Origin: Candidatus Thermoplasmatota archaeon
Lineage (GTDB): Archaea; Thermoplasmatota; SW-10-69-26; JACQPN01; JAIVGT01
Direction of reading: 5' to 3'
Assembly (NCBI GenBank): GCA_035541015.1
Contig: DATLFM010000053.1
Location: forward strand, 1 to 48,205
DNA: 48,205 nucleotides
Shown in pieces: positions 7,371 to 15,882 of this stretch. How positions within the stretch are numbered: position 1 is the stretch's first letter; the number at the start of each line of letters is the position of its first letter. The position numbers and the translations under genes are program-made. The notes below the pieces were generated by a model that was not told where the DNA came from, searched no databases, and saw only the letters and a program-made list of their open reading frames with translations.

Positions 7371-8560
7371 TGGCGAGGCTTGCGCTTGCGATCCCCACCG
7401 ATTTGTGGGAGCAGGAGTACGCAAAGATCCCGTACCTTCGCGCCATGCGCCAGGTCGAGCTCGCGCGCGAGGCGGGCCACGAGATCCGGGCGATCGAATG
7501 GATCCGCCGCCCGGTGGCGTTGCCCGAGCGGGAGACGCGCGAGGGCGTCGAGGTCGAGCGCCTGTACCTCCGGCCGCCGTCGACGGGCCTGCTCGCGCGC
7601 GTCGCGAGCTTTCGGGCGATCACGGATCGGGTCGCCGAGCGTCTCGCCGCGGCGCGGCCGGACGCGATCGTCTGCCACGATCCCGAGCTCCTTCCCGCCT
7701 CCGTGCGCGCCAGCCGCCGGACCGGGTCGTTGCTGTTCTACGACGCGCACGAGGACTTCCCCGCCATCGCCGCCGAGAAGAGCGCGCTTGAGGCGGCCGC
7801 CTTCCGCTGGATCGAGCGCCGCGCCAGCCGGCGGGCCGACCACGTCTACGTGGTCGCCGACGGCATCCGAGACCGGTTTGCCGCCTGGACCCCGCGCGTG
7901 ACGACGATCCGCAACGCGAAGCCGCTCGCGCAGACGCGGGTCTCGACGCCCGCGGCCGCCGTGCGCTCCAAGCTCGGCTTTGCGCCGGACGATTTCGTCC
8001 TCGCCTTCACGGGAAGCTTCTCGCGCGAGCGGGGGATCGTGGAGGCGATGGAGGCGCTGCGGCACCTTCCGACCGACGTGAAGCTCCTTGCCATCGGCGG
8101 CCCGCAGGAGACGCTCGAGGAGCTCCGCGCGCGGGCGGCCTCGCTCGCCGTCGCCTCGCGGGTCGTCTTCACGGGACCCCTTCCGGTTTCCGGCATGTTC
8201 GAGGCCCTGCAGGTCGCCGACGCCGGACTCGTGGTCTACCCGCCGCAGATCGCAAAGTACGACCACCAGGCGCCCAACAAGCTCTTCGACTACATGGCCA
8301 TGGGCCTGGCCATCGTGGCAAGCGACCGTCGGGAGATCCGGCGCACCGCGATCGATCCCGGCCTTGCGCTTGGCATCCCCGACATCGAGCCCCGCACGGT
8401 CGCAAACGCCGTGGCGCGTTTGCGCGACGACCCGGCGACGCGCCGCGACATGGGCCGCCGGGCGCGCCTTGCCTTCGAGCGCGAGCACTGCTGGGAGCGC
8501 CAGCGGGAGCGGCTGCTTGCCTCCCATCCGTTCTGGCGCGGCGAGGGGGCGCCCGCGTGA
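7367..8560 (+). CDS. GT4-like glycosyltransferase of the heptose operon
   Basis: A GT-B glycosyltransferase of 397 residues. The N-terminal domain includes YDAHEDFPA around residue 125. The C-terminal donor domain starts at LAFTGSFSRERGIVEAME around residue 210, followed by YDHQAPNKLFDYMAMGLAIVAS around residue 290, which is typical of GT4 enzymes. The start is ATG 7367, overlapping the gmhB stop by 4 bp, with a Shine-Dalgarno-like GGAGG at 7360-7364. Because it sits between the heptose-phosphate genes and a flippase, it is a candidate for a heptosyltransferase or for another sugar of the same glycan. Sequence alone does not decide. Confidence 0.83.
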   Translation: MMARLALAIPTDLWEQEYAKIPYLRAMRQVELAREAGHEIRAIEWIRRPVALPERETREGVEVERLYLRPPSTGLLARVASFRAITDRVAERLAAARPDAIVCHDPELLPASVRASRRTGSLLFYDAHEDFPAIAAEKSALEAAAFRWIERRASRRADHVYVVADGIRDRFAAWTPRVTTIRNAKPLAQTRVSTPAAAVRSKLGFAPDDFVLAFTGSFSRERGIVEAMEALRHLPTDVKLLAIGGPQETLEELRARAASLAVASRVVFTGPLPVSGMFEALQVADAGLVVYPPQIAKYDHQAPNKLFDYMAMGLAIVASDRREIRRTAIDPGLALGIPDIEPRTVANAVARLRDDPATRRDMGRRARLAFEREHCWERQRERLLASHPFWRGEGAPA

Positions 8561-10155
8561 TCGCGCGCAAGGCGATCGTGGTCTTCGCAAACACGATCCT
8601 CGGCGGCATCCTTGGCTACGTCGCGCTCAAGGTCGTGGCGCTGGAGATGGGCCCCGCGTTGATGGGGCAGGTCCTGTACGCCATGGGAATCCTCTACTTC
8701 ATCCAGCTCCTCACCGACCTCGGCTTCCAGCCGGCGCACGTCAAGGCCGTTTCGTCGGGCGAGGACGTGGGCGACGCGCTGGCGACGTACTGGTGGGCGA
8801 AGCTCGCCCTCTCGCTTGTCGTCACGGCGGGCGCGCTGGCCTGGATCGCGTTCCAGACAAACGTCCTGTCGATCCCGTTCGTATCGACCTCCATCGGCGT
8901 CATCCTCGCCGTGCTCGTGCACGCGTTCTTCCAGAACCTCCGCCAGGCGTACATCGTCACCTTCGACGGCCTCCAGCGGACCGCCACCACGCAGACCATC
9001 ATCTTCGCCGAGCACATCTCGCGGGTTCCGCTTGCCATCCTCGCGGCCCTGCTGTTCGCCGGCGCGCACGGTTCGGGGCCGCTCCTTGGCGTCGCGCAAT
9101 CGCTACCCGAAGGCGTCGTGCGCTGGATCGCCGACAACGGAGCGCTGCTGTACGCGGGAAGTTTCGTCGGCGGCACGTTCGTCTCCTGGGCCCTTGCCGC
9201 CGCGTACCGCGAGCGCTCGCTTCCGCGCGGCCGCCCGCAGCGGCGGATCGTGCAGGACTACTGGCGCTTTGCCCGACCCATCCTGGCCGTGAGCCTCGTC
9301 GGCGCCGTCTCGTTCAGCACGGATCGCCTGATGCTCGGCTTCTTCTGGGGCGACGTGGACGTCGGGCAGTACGGCGCCGCCATCCAGGTCGCCGTGCTGC
9401 TCGTGAGCCTGGCCGCCGGCGTGGCGCTCCTCGTGTTCCCCGCCGTCTCGGCCGCCATCTCGGAGGGCGACTGGCCGCGCGTCACGCGGCTCTCGGCCGA
9501 ATCCGTGCGGTACACGTCGATGGCGCTTGTGCTTCCCATCGTCTTCCTCGCCGTCTTCGCCCCGCACGTGATTCGTGTCGTCTTGAGCGACGCGTTCCTC
9601 GACGGCGGCCCCGCGCTCGTGGTCTTGGCGCTTACGCAGCTCGTCGTCGCCCTGGGTGGAATCTTCCTCTCGATCGGCCTTGGCCTCGGACGGCCCGGCC
9701 GCGTGAGCGCCGTCAACCTGTTCATCTTCACGTCGAACATCGTGCTCAACCTCGTGCTCATCCCCACGAGCCTGTTTGGCCTCCCGCTCCTTGGGCTCAA
9801 GGGGCTGGGCGCGGCGTACGCCACGTTCTCCGCCAACCTCGTGGGCATGTTCCTGTTCGCCTACGTCGCGCGCGACGCCGTGGGAACGGCGTGGATCCGC
9901 CCGATTGCCAAGCACGTAGCCGCCGGCGCCCTCGTCGGCGCGGGAGCGTGGCTTGCCCTTGGGTCGCTGGCAGCCGGATCGCTCGGGGCCCTTGCGTTGG
10001 CGGCGATCGCGCTTGCGATGCTCGGCGCCTACCTTGGCCTGCTTGCGCTCCTTCGCGAGTTCGGCCGGGCGGAGGCAGCGATGGTCGTCGCCACGCTCCA
10101 CCCGCGCGCCCTTCGAAGCTACGTCTCCGGCGAGCTCGAGAGCGTGCGGCGCTGA
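8557..10155 (+). CDS. Polysaccharide flippase, Wzx/MVF-MATE superfamily
   Basis: A 532-residue integral membrane protein with 12-14 hydrophobic helices. The N terminus AIVVFANTILGGILGYVALK and the motif around residue 250 (SFSTDRLMLGFFWG) are typical of the polysaccharide-export group. Such proteins flip undecaprenyl- or dolichol-linked oligosaccharides to the outer face. The start GTG 8557 overlaps the glycosyltransferase stop by 4 bp, making it the last gene of the hddA operon. It ends 3 nt before the convergent asnB-like gene. A role in exporting the heptose-containing glycan is inferred from operon membership. Confidence 0.85.
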   Translation: MIARKAIVVFANTILGGILGYVALKVVALEMGPALMGQVLYAMGILYFIQLLTDLGFQPAHVKAVSSGEDVGDALATYWWAKLALSLVVTAGALAWIAFQTNVLSIPFVSTSIGVILAVLVHAFFQNLRQAYIVTFDGLQRTATTQTIIFAEHISRVPLAILAALLFAGAHGSGPLLGVAQSLPEGVVRWIADNGALLYAGSFVGGTFVSWALAAAYRERSLPRGRPQRRIVQDYWRFARPILAVSLVGAVSFSTDRLMLGFFWGDVDVGQYGAAIQVAVLLVSLAAGVALLVFPAVSAAISEGDWPRVTRLSAESVRYTSMALVLPIVFLAVFAPHVIRVVLSDAFLDGGPALVVLALTQLVVALGGIFLSIGLGLGRPGRVSAVNLFIFTSNIVLNLVLIPTSLFGLPLLGLKGLGAAYATFSANLVGMFLFAYVARDAVGTAWIRPIAKHVAAGALVGAGAWLALGSLAAGSLGALALAAIALAMLGAYLGLLALLREFGRAEAAMVVATLHPRALRSYVSGELESVRR

Positions 10156-10158
10156 TCC

Positions 10159-12087
10159 TCAAGCGCCCGGGAAGAAGTGCCGCCCTTCGAGCCGGGGACG
10201 AACGACGTCGTCCTGCTCAAAGTAGATCTTGTGCCACACCTCGAAGGCGAGCATCTTCCATGCGAGGAGGTAGTGCGGCGAAAGCTCCGGCCGCAGGGGG
10301 ATTCCAAGGAGCCGCTTCACGAACGAGCGGTCGAAGTAGCCGTCGCGGACCAGGGCGCCGCGCGGCAAGAGGTCCAAGGCCGCCGGCAGCACCTCGTCGC
10401 GGTACGAGGACAGGACGTTGGGCGAGAAACCCTGCTTGGGCTTGGCCAGCGTTTCCTTGGGAAGCCAGGGCGCGACCGCCTTCCGCAGCAGGTACTTGCC
10501 CTCGCCGTCGCGCCACTTGAGCGCGTGCGGCACCGTGAGCGCGAACTCCGCAAGCTCGGCGTCGAGGAAGGGCACGCGGTTCTCCAGCGAGAAGGCCATC
10601 CCCGTCGCGTCGTCCACGGGAAGGAAATCGTACACCATGCGAAGCTCGAGGTCCGTGCGCATGACCTGCGTCGTCGGACGCTCGCGCCGGGTGAAGTACG
10701 GCCGCAGGACCGAGAGGACCTCCTCCTGCGTCCTGCCGCGCAGGCGTGGACCGTACATGCGCGCCAGCATCTCGTCGTCGTACACTTCGTCGACGTTGTA
10801 GATGAGCGAGTACGCCGCCGCGGGATCGTCGATTGTGGCGTCGTGACGCGCGTTGCGGATGCGGTCGTACCCCTCGACCGGATCGGCGGCGATCAGCCGC
10901 GTCCTCAGCGCCGCCGCCTGCCGGGCGACGGCGTCCCGCGCCGCCGCCGAGAGCCGTCGCCGGCGCGCTGCGTGCTTCTCCATGAACTCGTAGCGGAACC
11001 CGTAGCCGCCGAAGAGCTCGTCCCCGCCCAGCCCGTTCTGCACGACCGTGACCGACCGCGCGGCCGCCTGCGCGAGGTAGAAGGGATACAGGTTGCGCCG
11101 CGGGGCGTCGAGATGCCAGACCATCCGCGGAAGGTCGCGAAGCAGGCTTGCGTGGACGAGCCGCTCCTCGTGCCGCGTGCCGAAGGCCTCCGCGACGCGC
11201 CGGGCGTCCGCGAACTCGTCGTTGGGCTCGCCAAAGCCCATGCTGAAGGTGTGGAGCGGCTCCTTGCTCTGCTGGGCGGCAAGCGCGACAAGCGTGCTCG
11301 AATCCAAGCCGCCGGAGAGGTAGAATCCGACGGGAACGTCCGCGATCCGGTGCCGGGCCACGGCGGCGCGCAGCAGGCGCCGGAGGATCGCAACGGCCGC
11401 GGACTCCGTGTAGGGGCGCGGACGATACGACGGTCTCCACCACCGCGTGACCGTGTGGCCGCGAGCGTTCACGCGGACGTAGGAGCCCGGCGGCACGGAC
11501 CGGATGCCTGCAAACAGCGTGCGGTCGAGGGGCACGTACCGCAGGTTGAGGTACTGGTGAAGGGCCAGAGGGTCGATCTTCCGCTCCACCCCGGCCGCCA
11601 GGAGGGCCTTCACCTCGCTTGCGAACAGGAACGTGCCATCGGGGCGCCGCGCGTAGTACAGCGGCTTGATGCCGAAGCGGTCGCGCGCCAGGAGCAGCTC
11701 CTTGCGCTGCCGATCGTACAGCGCGTAGGCGAACATGCCGTTGAAGCGATGGAGCGCCCGCTCGCCCCATTCCTCGTGGCCGTGCAGGATGACCTCGGTG
11801 TCCGTGCGCGAGACGAATCGGTGGCCCGCCTTCTCGAGCGCGGGCCGAAGGTCCTGGAAGTTGTAGATCTCACCGTTGTGGACAAGGACGAGACGGCCCT
11901 CCTCGTCGAACATCGGGTTGCGGCCGGCCCGCGAGAGATCGATGATGGCAAGGCGACGGTGGGCAAGCCCCGCGCGGCCCTCCGTGAAGAAGCCGTCCCC
12001 GTCGGGCCCCCGGTGCGAGAGCGCCCGCGCCATGGTCGCAAGCGTTCCACGGTCGCCTTCGCCGAAGTATCCCGCGATCCCGCACAT
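10159..12087 (-). CDS. asnB: Asparagine synthase-family glutamine amidotransferase of a glycan cluster
   Basis: A 642-residue two-domain enzyme. The N-terminal class II amidotransferase domain starts with Cys2 (MCGIAGYFG), followed by RGPDGDG, HRRLAIIDL and HNGEIYN. The C-terminal synthase domain has the PPi loop SGGLDSSTLVALA around residue 255. The usual second loop (SG-[DE]-G-x-DE-[LV]-FGGY) reads NGLGGDELFGGYG here, so the Ser and acidic residue near the acceptor site are changed. AsnB relatives in surface-polysaccharide clusters amidate uronic acids or other sugar carboxylates. With glycosyltransferases and epimerases on both sides, that role is as likely as free asparagine synthesis. 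ATG 12087 is fixed by the required N-terminal Cys. Confidence 0.82.
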   Translation of the reverse strand: MCGIAGYFGEGDRGTLATMARALSHRGPDGDGFFTEGRAGLAHRRLAIIDLSRAGRNPMFDEEGRLVLVHNGEIYNFQDLRPALEKAGHRFVSRTDTEVILHGHEEWGERALHRFNGMFAYALYDRQRKELLLARDRFGIKPLYYARRPDGTFLFASEVKALLAAGVERKIDPLALHQYLNLRYVPLDRTLFAGIRSVPPGSYVRVNARGHTVTRWWRPSYRPRPYTESAAVAILRRLLRAAVARHRIADVPVGFYLSGGLDSSTLVALAAQQSKEPLHTFSMGFGEPNDEFADARRVAEAFGTRHEERLVHASLLRDLPRMVWHLDAPRRNLYPFYLAQAAARSVTVVQNGLGGDELFGGYGFRYEFMEKHAARRRRLSAAARDAVARQAAALRTRLIAADPVEGYDRIRNARHDATIDDPAAAYSLIYNVDEVYDDEMLARMYGPRLRGRTQEEVLSVLRPYFTRRERPTTQVMRTDLELRMVYDFLPVDDATGMAFSLENRVPFLDAELAEFALTVPHALKWRDGEGKYLLRKAVAPWLPKETLAKPKQGFSPNVLSSYRDEVLPAALDLLPRGALVRDGYFDRSFVKRLLGIPLRPELSPHYLLAWKMLAFEVWHKIYFEQDDVVRPRLEGRHFFPGA

Positions 12088-12093
12088 GCCGCC

Positions 12094-12984
12094 TCAGGGT
12101 TGCGCCGCCGCCGTCCTGCGGAGCCCCTCCTCCAACGGCAGGAAGGGAAGCTCCCCGAAGGTCTTGTGGAGCTTTCGCGTGTCGGCCGAGAAGTTCGTGA
12201 TCTCCCCCGGTCGCGGCGGCTTGCGCTCGACGACGGCGGGACGGCCGGCGACCTTCGCGCACAGGTCCACGACCTCCTGCACCGTGGCAAGCCGCCCCGT
12301 CCCGAGGTTGTAGACGCCCGTGCGCGAGGGCCCGGTCGCGGCGCGGACCAGCATCTCGGCCACGTCCTCCACGAAGATGAAGTCGCGCGCGGCCGAACCG
12401 TCGCCGAAGATCGTCACCGGCTCGCCGCGACGCACCTTGTCGAGGACGACGGGAATGAGCGCGCCGCTCTGCGGCGTCTGTCCGGGGCCGTACACGTTGA
12501 AGAACCGGAAGACGACGGGCTCGATCTTGAAGAGCCGCTCGTAGACGCGAAGGTATTGCTCGACGGCAAACTTAGCCACGCCGTAGGGCGTCTGGGGGTC
12601 GACGGAGTGTTCCTCGTCGACGGGGTTGTAGCGTGGCGTCCCGTACAGCGACGAGGCCGACGAGAATACGATGCGGGAGATGCCCTGCGCGCGAGCCGCG
12701 TCGAAGATCGAAAGCGAACCCTCGACGTTGACCTTCGCGTTCGTCCGAGGATCGGCGAGGCTTGCCGTGAGGGAGTGCGCTGCGAGATGGACGACCGCGT
12801 TGCATCCGCGTAGGGCTTGCTCGATCCTCGGCCGGTCCAGCACGTCCGCCTGCACGTAGGGGCGCGAGCCCCCGAACGGGTCGGGCACCACGTCGATGGC
12901 CGTCGACGCGAGGCCCTGCTGATCCAGCCGACGGAGCAATGCGCGCCCGACGAAACCGGCGGCGCCGAATACGGCGACGTGCAT
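12094..12984 (-). CDS. NAD-dependent sugar epimerase (UDP-glucose 4-epimerase-like SDR)
   Basis: A 296-residue extended SDR. It has GAAGFVG at residues 7-13, the Ser motif SSASSLYG, catalytic YGVAK, FFNVYGPGQ (the RFFNVYGP signature of GalE-like enzymes) and SAARDFIFVEDVAE. It probably interconverts or oxidises a nucleotide sugar. The start ATG 12984-12982 sits 29 nt from the TATA element at 13009-13017 (TATATTTG read on the minus strand), which fits a leaderless transcript. It lies 6 nt upstream of asnB and is likely co-transcribed with it. It diverges from the glycosyltransferase at 13085. Confidence 0.83.
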   Translation of the reverse strand: MHVAVFGAAGFVGRALLRRLDQQGLASTAIDVVPDPFGGSRPYVQADVLDRPRIEQALRGCNAVVHLAAHSLTASLADPRTNAKVNVEGSLSIFDAARAQGISRIVFSSASSLYGTPRYNPVDEEHSVDPQTPYGVAKFAVEQYLRVYERLFKIEPVVFRFFNVYGPGQTPQSGALIPVVLDKVRRGEPVTIFGDGSAARDFIFVEDVAEMLVRAATGPSRTGVYNLGTGRLATVQEVVDLCAKVAGRPAVVERKPPRPGEITNFSADTRKLHKTFGELPFLPLEEGLRRTAAAQP

Positions 12985-13008
12985 GGTTTTGGCGTAGCCC
13001 GTTCCCGC

Positions 13009-13017
13009 AAATATAGC
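13009..13017 (-). promoter_or_regulatory. TATA box for the epimerase-asnB operon
   Basis: Read on the minus strand this is GCTATATTT, centred 29 nt before ATG 12984. In the same 100-nt divergent space a weaker plus-strand element, GGATTAAG (13055-13062), lies about 27 nt before GTG 13085. Unlike the two 55-nt divergent gaps in this window, this gap seems to hold a separate TATA box for each direction. Confidence 0.6.
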
Positions 13018-13084
13018 TGCTGGAGCCGGACGGAGCGCGGACGCTTTCTCCATAGGATTAAGCGGAGCAAGTCGATCCCCGCGC

Positions 13085-14149
13085 GTGCGGATCCTCCACG
13101 CGCCGGCGGTCGTCGGCGGCAACGCATGGACGCTTTCGCGCGCCGAGCGGCGGCTGGGCCTCGACAGCCGCGTCGCGCTGGCCGTGCCCAACGCGTTCGG
13201 CTACCGCCACGACGACCTCGTCGTGGCCGACGGTGACGGCGCGCTCGCCCGCCTGGCGAAGCTCTCCCGCTACGCGTGGCGCGCCGCCCGCACCTACGAC
13301 GCCTTCCACTTCAACTATGGCCACACGTTGTTGGACTTTCCGCAGCGCGGGTTGGACCTCCTCGACCTTCCGCTGTTCCGGGCCACGGGAAAGCCCCTTG
13401 TCGTCACGTTCCAGGGATGCGACGTCCGTCCGGGCGTGCCGGACCTCTCGCACGGGCAGCGCGGATGCCCCGACTGCGACCCGCGCTGGAACGCCGGCAA
13501 GGCGCGGCGCGCCCGCCGGATCGCCAAAGCGGCCTCCACGATCTTCTGCCTCAACCCCGACCTCTTGACGCTCGTCCCCGGCGAATTCCTACCCTACACG
13601 GCCGTGGAGCCGTCCGAATGGACGCCCGCGCCGCCGCGCGAGGACGGCGGTCCCGTGCGCATCCTGCACGCGCCCAGCAACCGGGCCTTCAAGGGCAGCG
13701 ACGTCATCGAGGCGGCCGTCCATCGCCTCGCCAAGCGGCGGCCCATCGAGTACGTGCTCGTCGAGAAGGTTCCCCACGCCCGCGTCCGCGCGCTCTACGA
13801 AAGCGCCGACATCGTCGTGGACCAAGTTCGCGTCGGCTGGTACGGCGGCCTTGCCGTGGAGGCCATGGCGCTCGGGAAGCCCGTGCTCGCCTACATCCGC
13901 GAGGCCGACCTCGAATTCGTCCCCGACGACTTCGCGCGCGACCTGCCGATCGTGCGCACGACGCCGGAATCGATCGAGCGCGACCTCGAACGGCTCGTCG
14001 ACGCGCCCGACGAGCGCCGACGCGTTGGCGAGCGCTCGCGCCGCTTCGTCGAGCGCCACCACGATCCGACGCGGATCGCCCGCCGCGTCGCGAAGGCGTA
14101 CGGCTTCTGGCCGCCGGCGGAAGCCGCGCCGCCTGCGCAAACGTTTTGA
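13085..14149 (+). CDS. Glycosyltransferase (GT-B, GT1/GT4-like)
   Basis: A protein of 354 residues with a divergent GT-B layout. The N-terminal strand MRILHAPAVVGGNAWTLSRA leads into an acceptor domain, and FQGCDVRP lies near residue 105. A Cys-containing loop (GQRGCPDCDP, around residues 122-131) could bind metal or form a disulfide. The donor domain begins ILHAPSNRAFKGSDVIEAA around residue 195 and contains VRVGWYGGLAVEAMALGKPVL around residue 250. GTG 13085 is the natural start and follows a weak TATA at 13055-13062. It is followed after 24 nt by an epimerase. Substrate unknown; the role in surface-glycan assembly is inferred from context. Confidence 0.75.
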   Translation: MRILHAPAVVGGNAWTLSRAERRLGLDSRVALAVPNAFGYRHDDLVVADGDGALARLAKLSRYAWRAARTYDAFHFNYGHTLLDFPQRGLDLLDLPLFRATGKPLVVTFQGCDVRPGVPDLSHGQRGCPDCDPRWNAGKARRARRIAKAASTIFCLNPDLLTLVPGEFLPYTAVEPSEWTPAPPREDGGPVRILHAPSNRAFKGSDVIEAAVHRLAKRRPIEYVLVEKVPHARVRALYESADIVVDQVRVGWYGGLAVEAMALGKPVLAYIREADLEFVPDDFARDLPIVRTTPESIERDLERLVDAPDERRRVGERSRRFVERHHDPTRIARRVAKAYGFWPPAEAAPPAQTF

Positions 14150-14173
14150 GCCGCCCGCGCCTTGGCGCGCGGC

Positions 14174-15046
14174 ATGGAGACCGTCCTCGTCACGGGCGCC
14201 AACGGCCACCTTGGCCGATGGATCGCCGAGGACCTCGCGCGCGACTCGGACGTGCTCGCCCTCGTCCGCCGCCCGGAGCCCGCCCCCGGACGCGTCGTCC
14301 TCCACGATCTCGCTTCCGACGCTCCCGTCGAAGGCTCGTTCCACGCCGTCGTGCACGTCGGGGGCGAGACCGACGTGCGCCGGTGCCAGGAGCAGCCGCT
14401 CCTTGCGACGCGCGCCAACGTGGGCGGCACCGTGAAGCTGCTGGAGGCGGCGCGGGCGGCCGGCGCCCGGAAGTTCGTGTACGTCTCCACGGGCACGGTC
14501 TACGCTCCCACGGACGGCCCCGTTTCGGAAGACTTTCCCGTCCGGCCCCGCGACGTGTACTCGCTCACGAAGCTCCAAGCCGAGGAAGCGTGCCGGTACT
14601 ACTCGCAGTTCTTCCCCGTCGTCGTGCTGCGCTATTTCTTTCCCTACGGTCCCCGGACGCATCCCGGCCGCCTTGTGAACGCGGTGCTCTCGCGCGTGCG
14701 CGAAGGCCGCGAGGTTCTTCTCCATCAGGAGGGCCGGCCGCGCGTGAATCCAATCTTCGTCGAGGACCTTGTCGCCGCCACGCGCTTTGCGCTCGAAAGC
14801 GACCTCCCCGGCTTCACGTTGCTGAACGTCGCCGGCGAGGAGCGCGTGGACATTCCCACGATCGCGCGCACGATCGGGGACCTGCTCGGGGTCGCACCCC
14901 GCTTCCGCGAGACAGGCGAGCGGCCGACGGACGTCCTCGCGGACGTTGCGCGGCTGCGAAAGCTCGGGTTCTCCCCGAAGTTCGACCTGCGCCGGGGTCT
15001 CGCGCGCACGCTTGCGCTCGACGCGGCCGGCGCCCCGCCTCGCTGA
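14174..15046 (+). CDS. NAD-dependent sugar epimerase/dehydratase (SDR)
   Basis: A 290-residue extended SDR. It has GANGHLG at residues 8-14, VSTGTVYAP (catalytic Ser/Thr region), the active-site pair YSLTK and RYFFPYGPRTHPG in the substrate-binding part. These features place it in the nucleotide-sugar epimerase/dehydratase group, without a clear subfamily. I chose ATG 14174 over a TTG 12 nt upstream, because METVLVTGANG puts the first strand directly at the N terminus. Probably co-transcribed with the glycosyltransferase 24 nt upstream. The following deacetylase has its own TATA box. Confidence 0.8.
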   Translation: METVLVTGANGHLGRWIAEDLARDSDVLALVRRPEPAPGRVVLHDLASDAPVEGSFHAVVHVGGETDVRRCQEQPLLATRANVGGTVKLLEAARAAGARKFVYVSTGTVYAPTDGPVSEDFPVRPRDVYSLTKLQAEEACRYYSQFFPVVVLRYFFPYGPRTHPGRLVNAVLSRVREGREVLLHQEGRPRVNPIFVEDLVAATRFALESDLPGFTLLNVAGEERVDIPTIARTIGDLLGVAPRFRETGERPTDVLADVARLRKLGFSPKFDLRRGLARTLALDAAGAPPR

Positions 15047-15065
15047 AGGCCGCCCGAACCGGGCC

Positions 15066-15073
15066 CCTTATAT
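15066..15073 (+). promoter_or_regulatory. TATA box of the deacetylase-formyltransferase operon
   Basis: CCTTATAT centres about 29 nt before ATG 15100, the spacing expected for a leaderless archaeal transcript. It lies in the short 53-nt gap after the preceding epimerase. Confidence 0.6.
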
Positions 15074-15099
15074 CGAAACCGGCGCTTCCCCGCCGCGAA

Positions 15100-15882
15100 A
15101 TGACCGGCCCCTCGGCCAGCGCCGGCCCGAAATGGGAGTTCACCTACGCGGGGCTTCGCCGATTCCTTTCGCATCTCAAGGCGACCGCGCCGATGTCCAC
15201 GTTCTCCGATTGGGACGGCGCAAACGTCGTCCTCCTTCGCCACGACGTGGACGCCGACCCGGTGCGCGCCGTTCCGGTGGCGCGCCTGGAGGCGGAGCTT
15301 GGCGTGCCGGCGACGTTCTTCTTCATGGTCTCGAACCCGGCCTACAACGTGATGAGCGCCGTCCACCGCGACGCGATCGCCGCCATCGCCGGCATGGGCT
15401 TCGAGATCGGCCTCCACTTCGACCCGTCGGCGTACCCCGACACGGGCGCCTCGCCCGTCCGCGCGCGCGCCGACGCCGAGGCCGCCGTGCTCGCGACGAT
15501 CGGCGGGCGGCCGGTCCGCTCCATCAGCATCCACAACCCTTCCGTGCACGGGCGCTTCGACTCGATCGAGGGCTACCGCAACGCGTACGATCCCCGCATC
15601 TTCGCGCCGGACCGGTACGCCTCGGACTCGCGCATGATCTTGCGGCACGACCTGTACGAGTTCTCGCAGCGCGTCCGGGAGCATCCCGTCCAGATCCTGC
15701 TGCACCCGTTCCACTTCACGGACGCCGGCGATGAATATTCATCGCTGGCCTGCGGGCTTGCCTTGGACGTCTTGCGCCGCGTGGACGGCGCCTTCCGCGT
15801 GAACGGCGCGTGGGCCGAGGCGGTGAAGCCCGACCTGGTCGAGCACCTGCGACGCCGCTTGGGCGAGGGCAAGGCCCCATGA
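15100..15882 (+). CDS. NodB-like polysaccharide/amino-sugar deacetylase
   Basis: A protein of 260 residues related to carbohydrate esterase 4 deacetylases. LLRHDVDADP near residue 45 supplies the motif-1 Asp pair, ATFFFMVSNPAYN follows, and GLHFDPSAYP and SISIHNPSVHG provide the conserved His residues. The C-terminal ILLHPFHFTD carries a further His. This compact form is typical of deacetylase-like proteins in O-antigen and other glycan clusters. It probably removes an acetyl group from an N-acetyl sugar, possibly on a nucleotide or lipid carrier. The start ATG 15100 is supported by the TATA box at 15066-15073. It ends in ATGA overlapping the formyltransferase, so the two are likely to act on the same amino sugar. 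Confidence 0.78.
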   Translation: MTGPSASAGPKWEFTYAGLRRFLSHLKATAPMSTFSDWDGANVVLLRHDVDADPVRAVPVARLEAELGVPATFFFMVSNPAYNVMSAVHRDAIAAIAGMGFEIGLHFDPSAYPDTGASPVRARADAEAAVLATIGGRPVRSISIHNPSVHGRFDSIEGYRNAYDPRIFAPDRYASDSRMILRHDLYEFSQRVREHPVQILLHPFHFTDAGDEYSSLACGLALDVLRRVDGAFRVNGAWAEAVKPDLVEHLRRRLGEGKAP

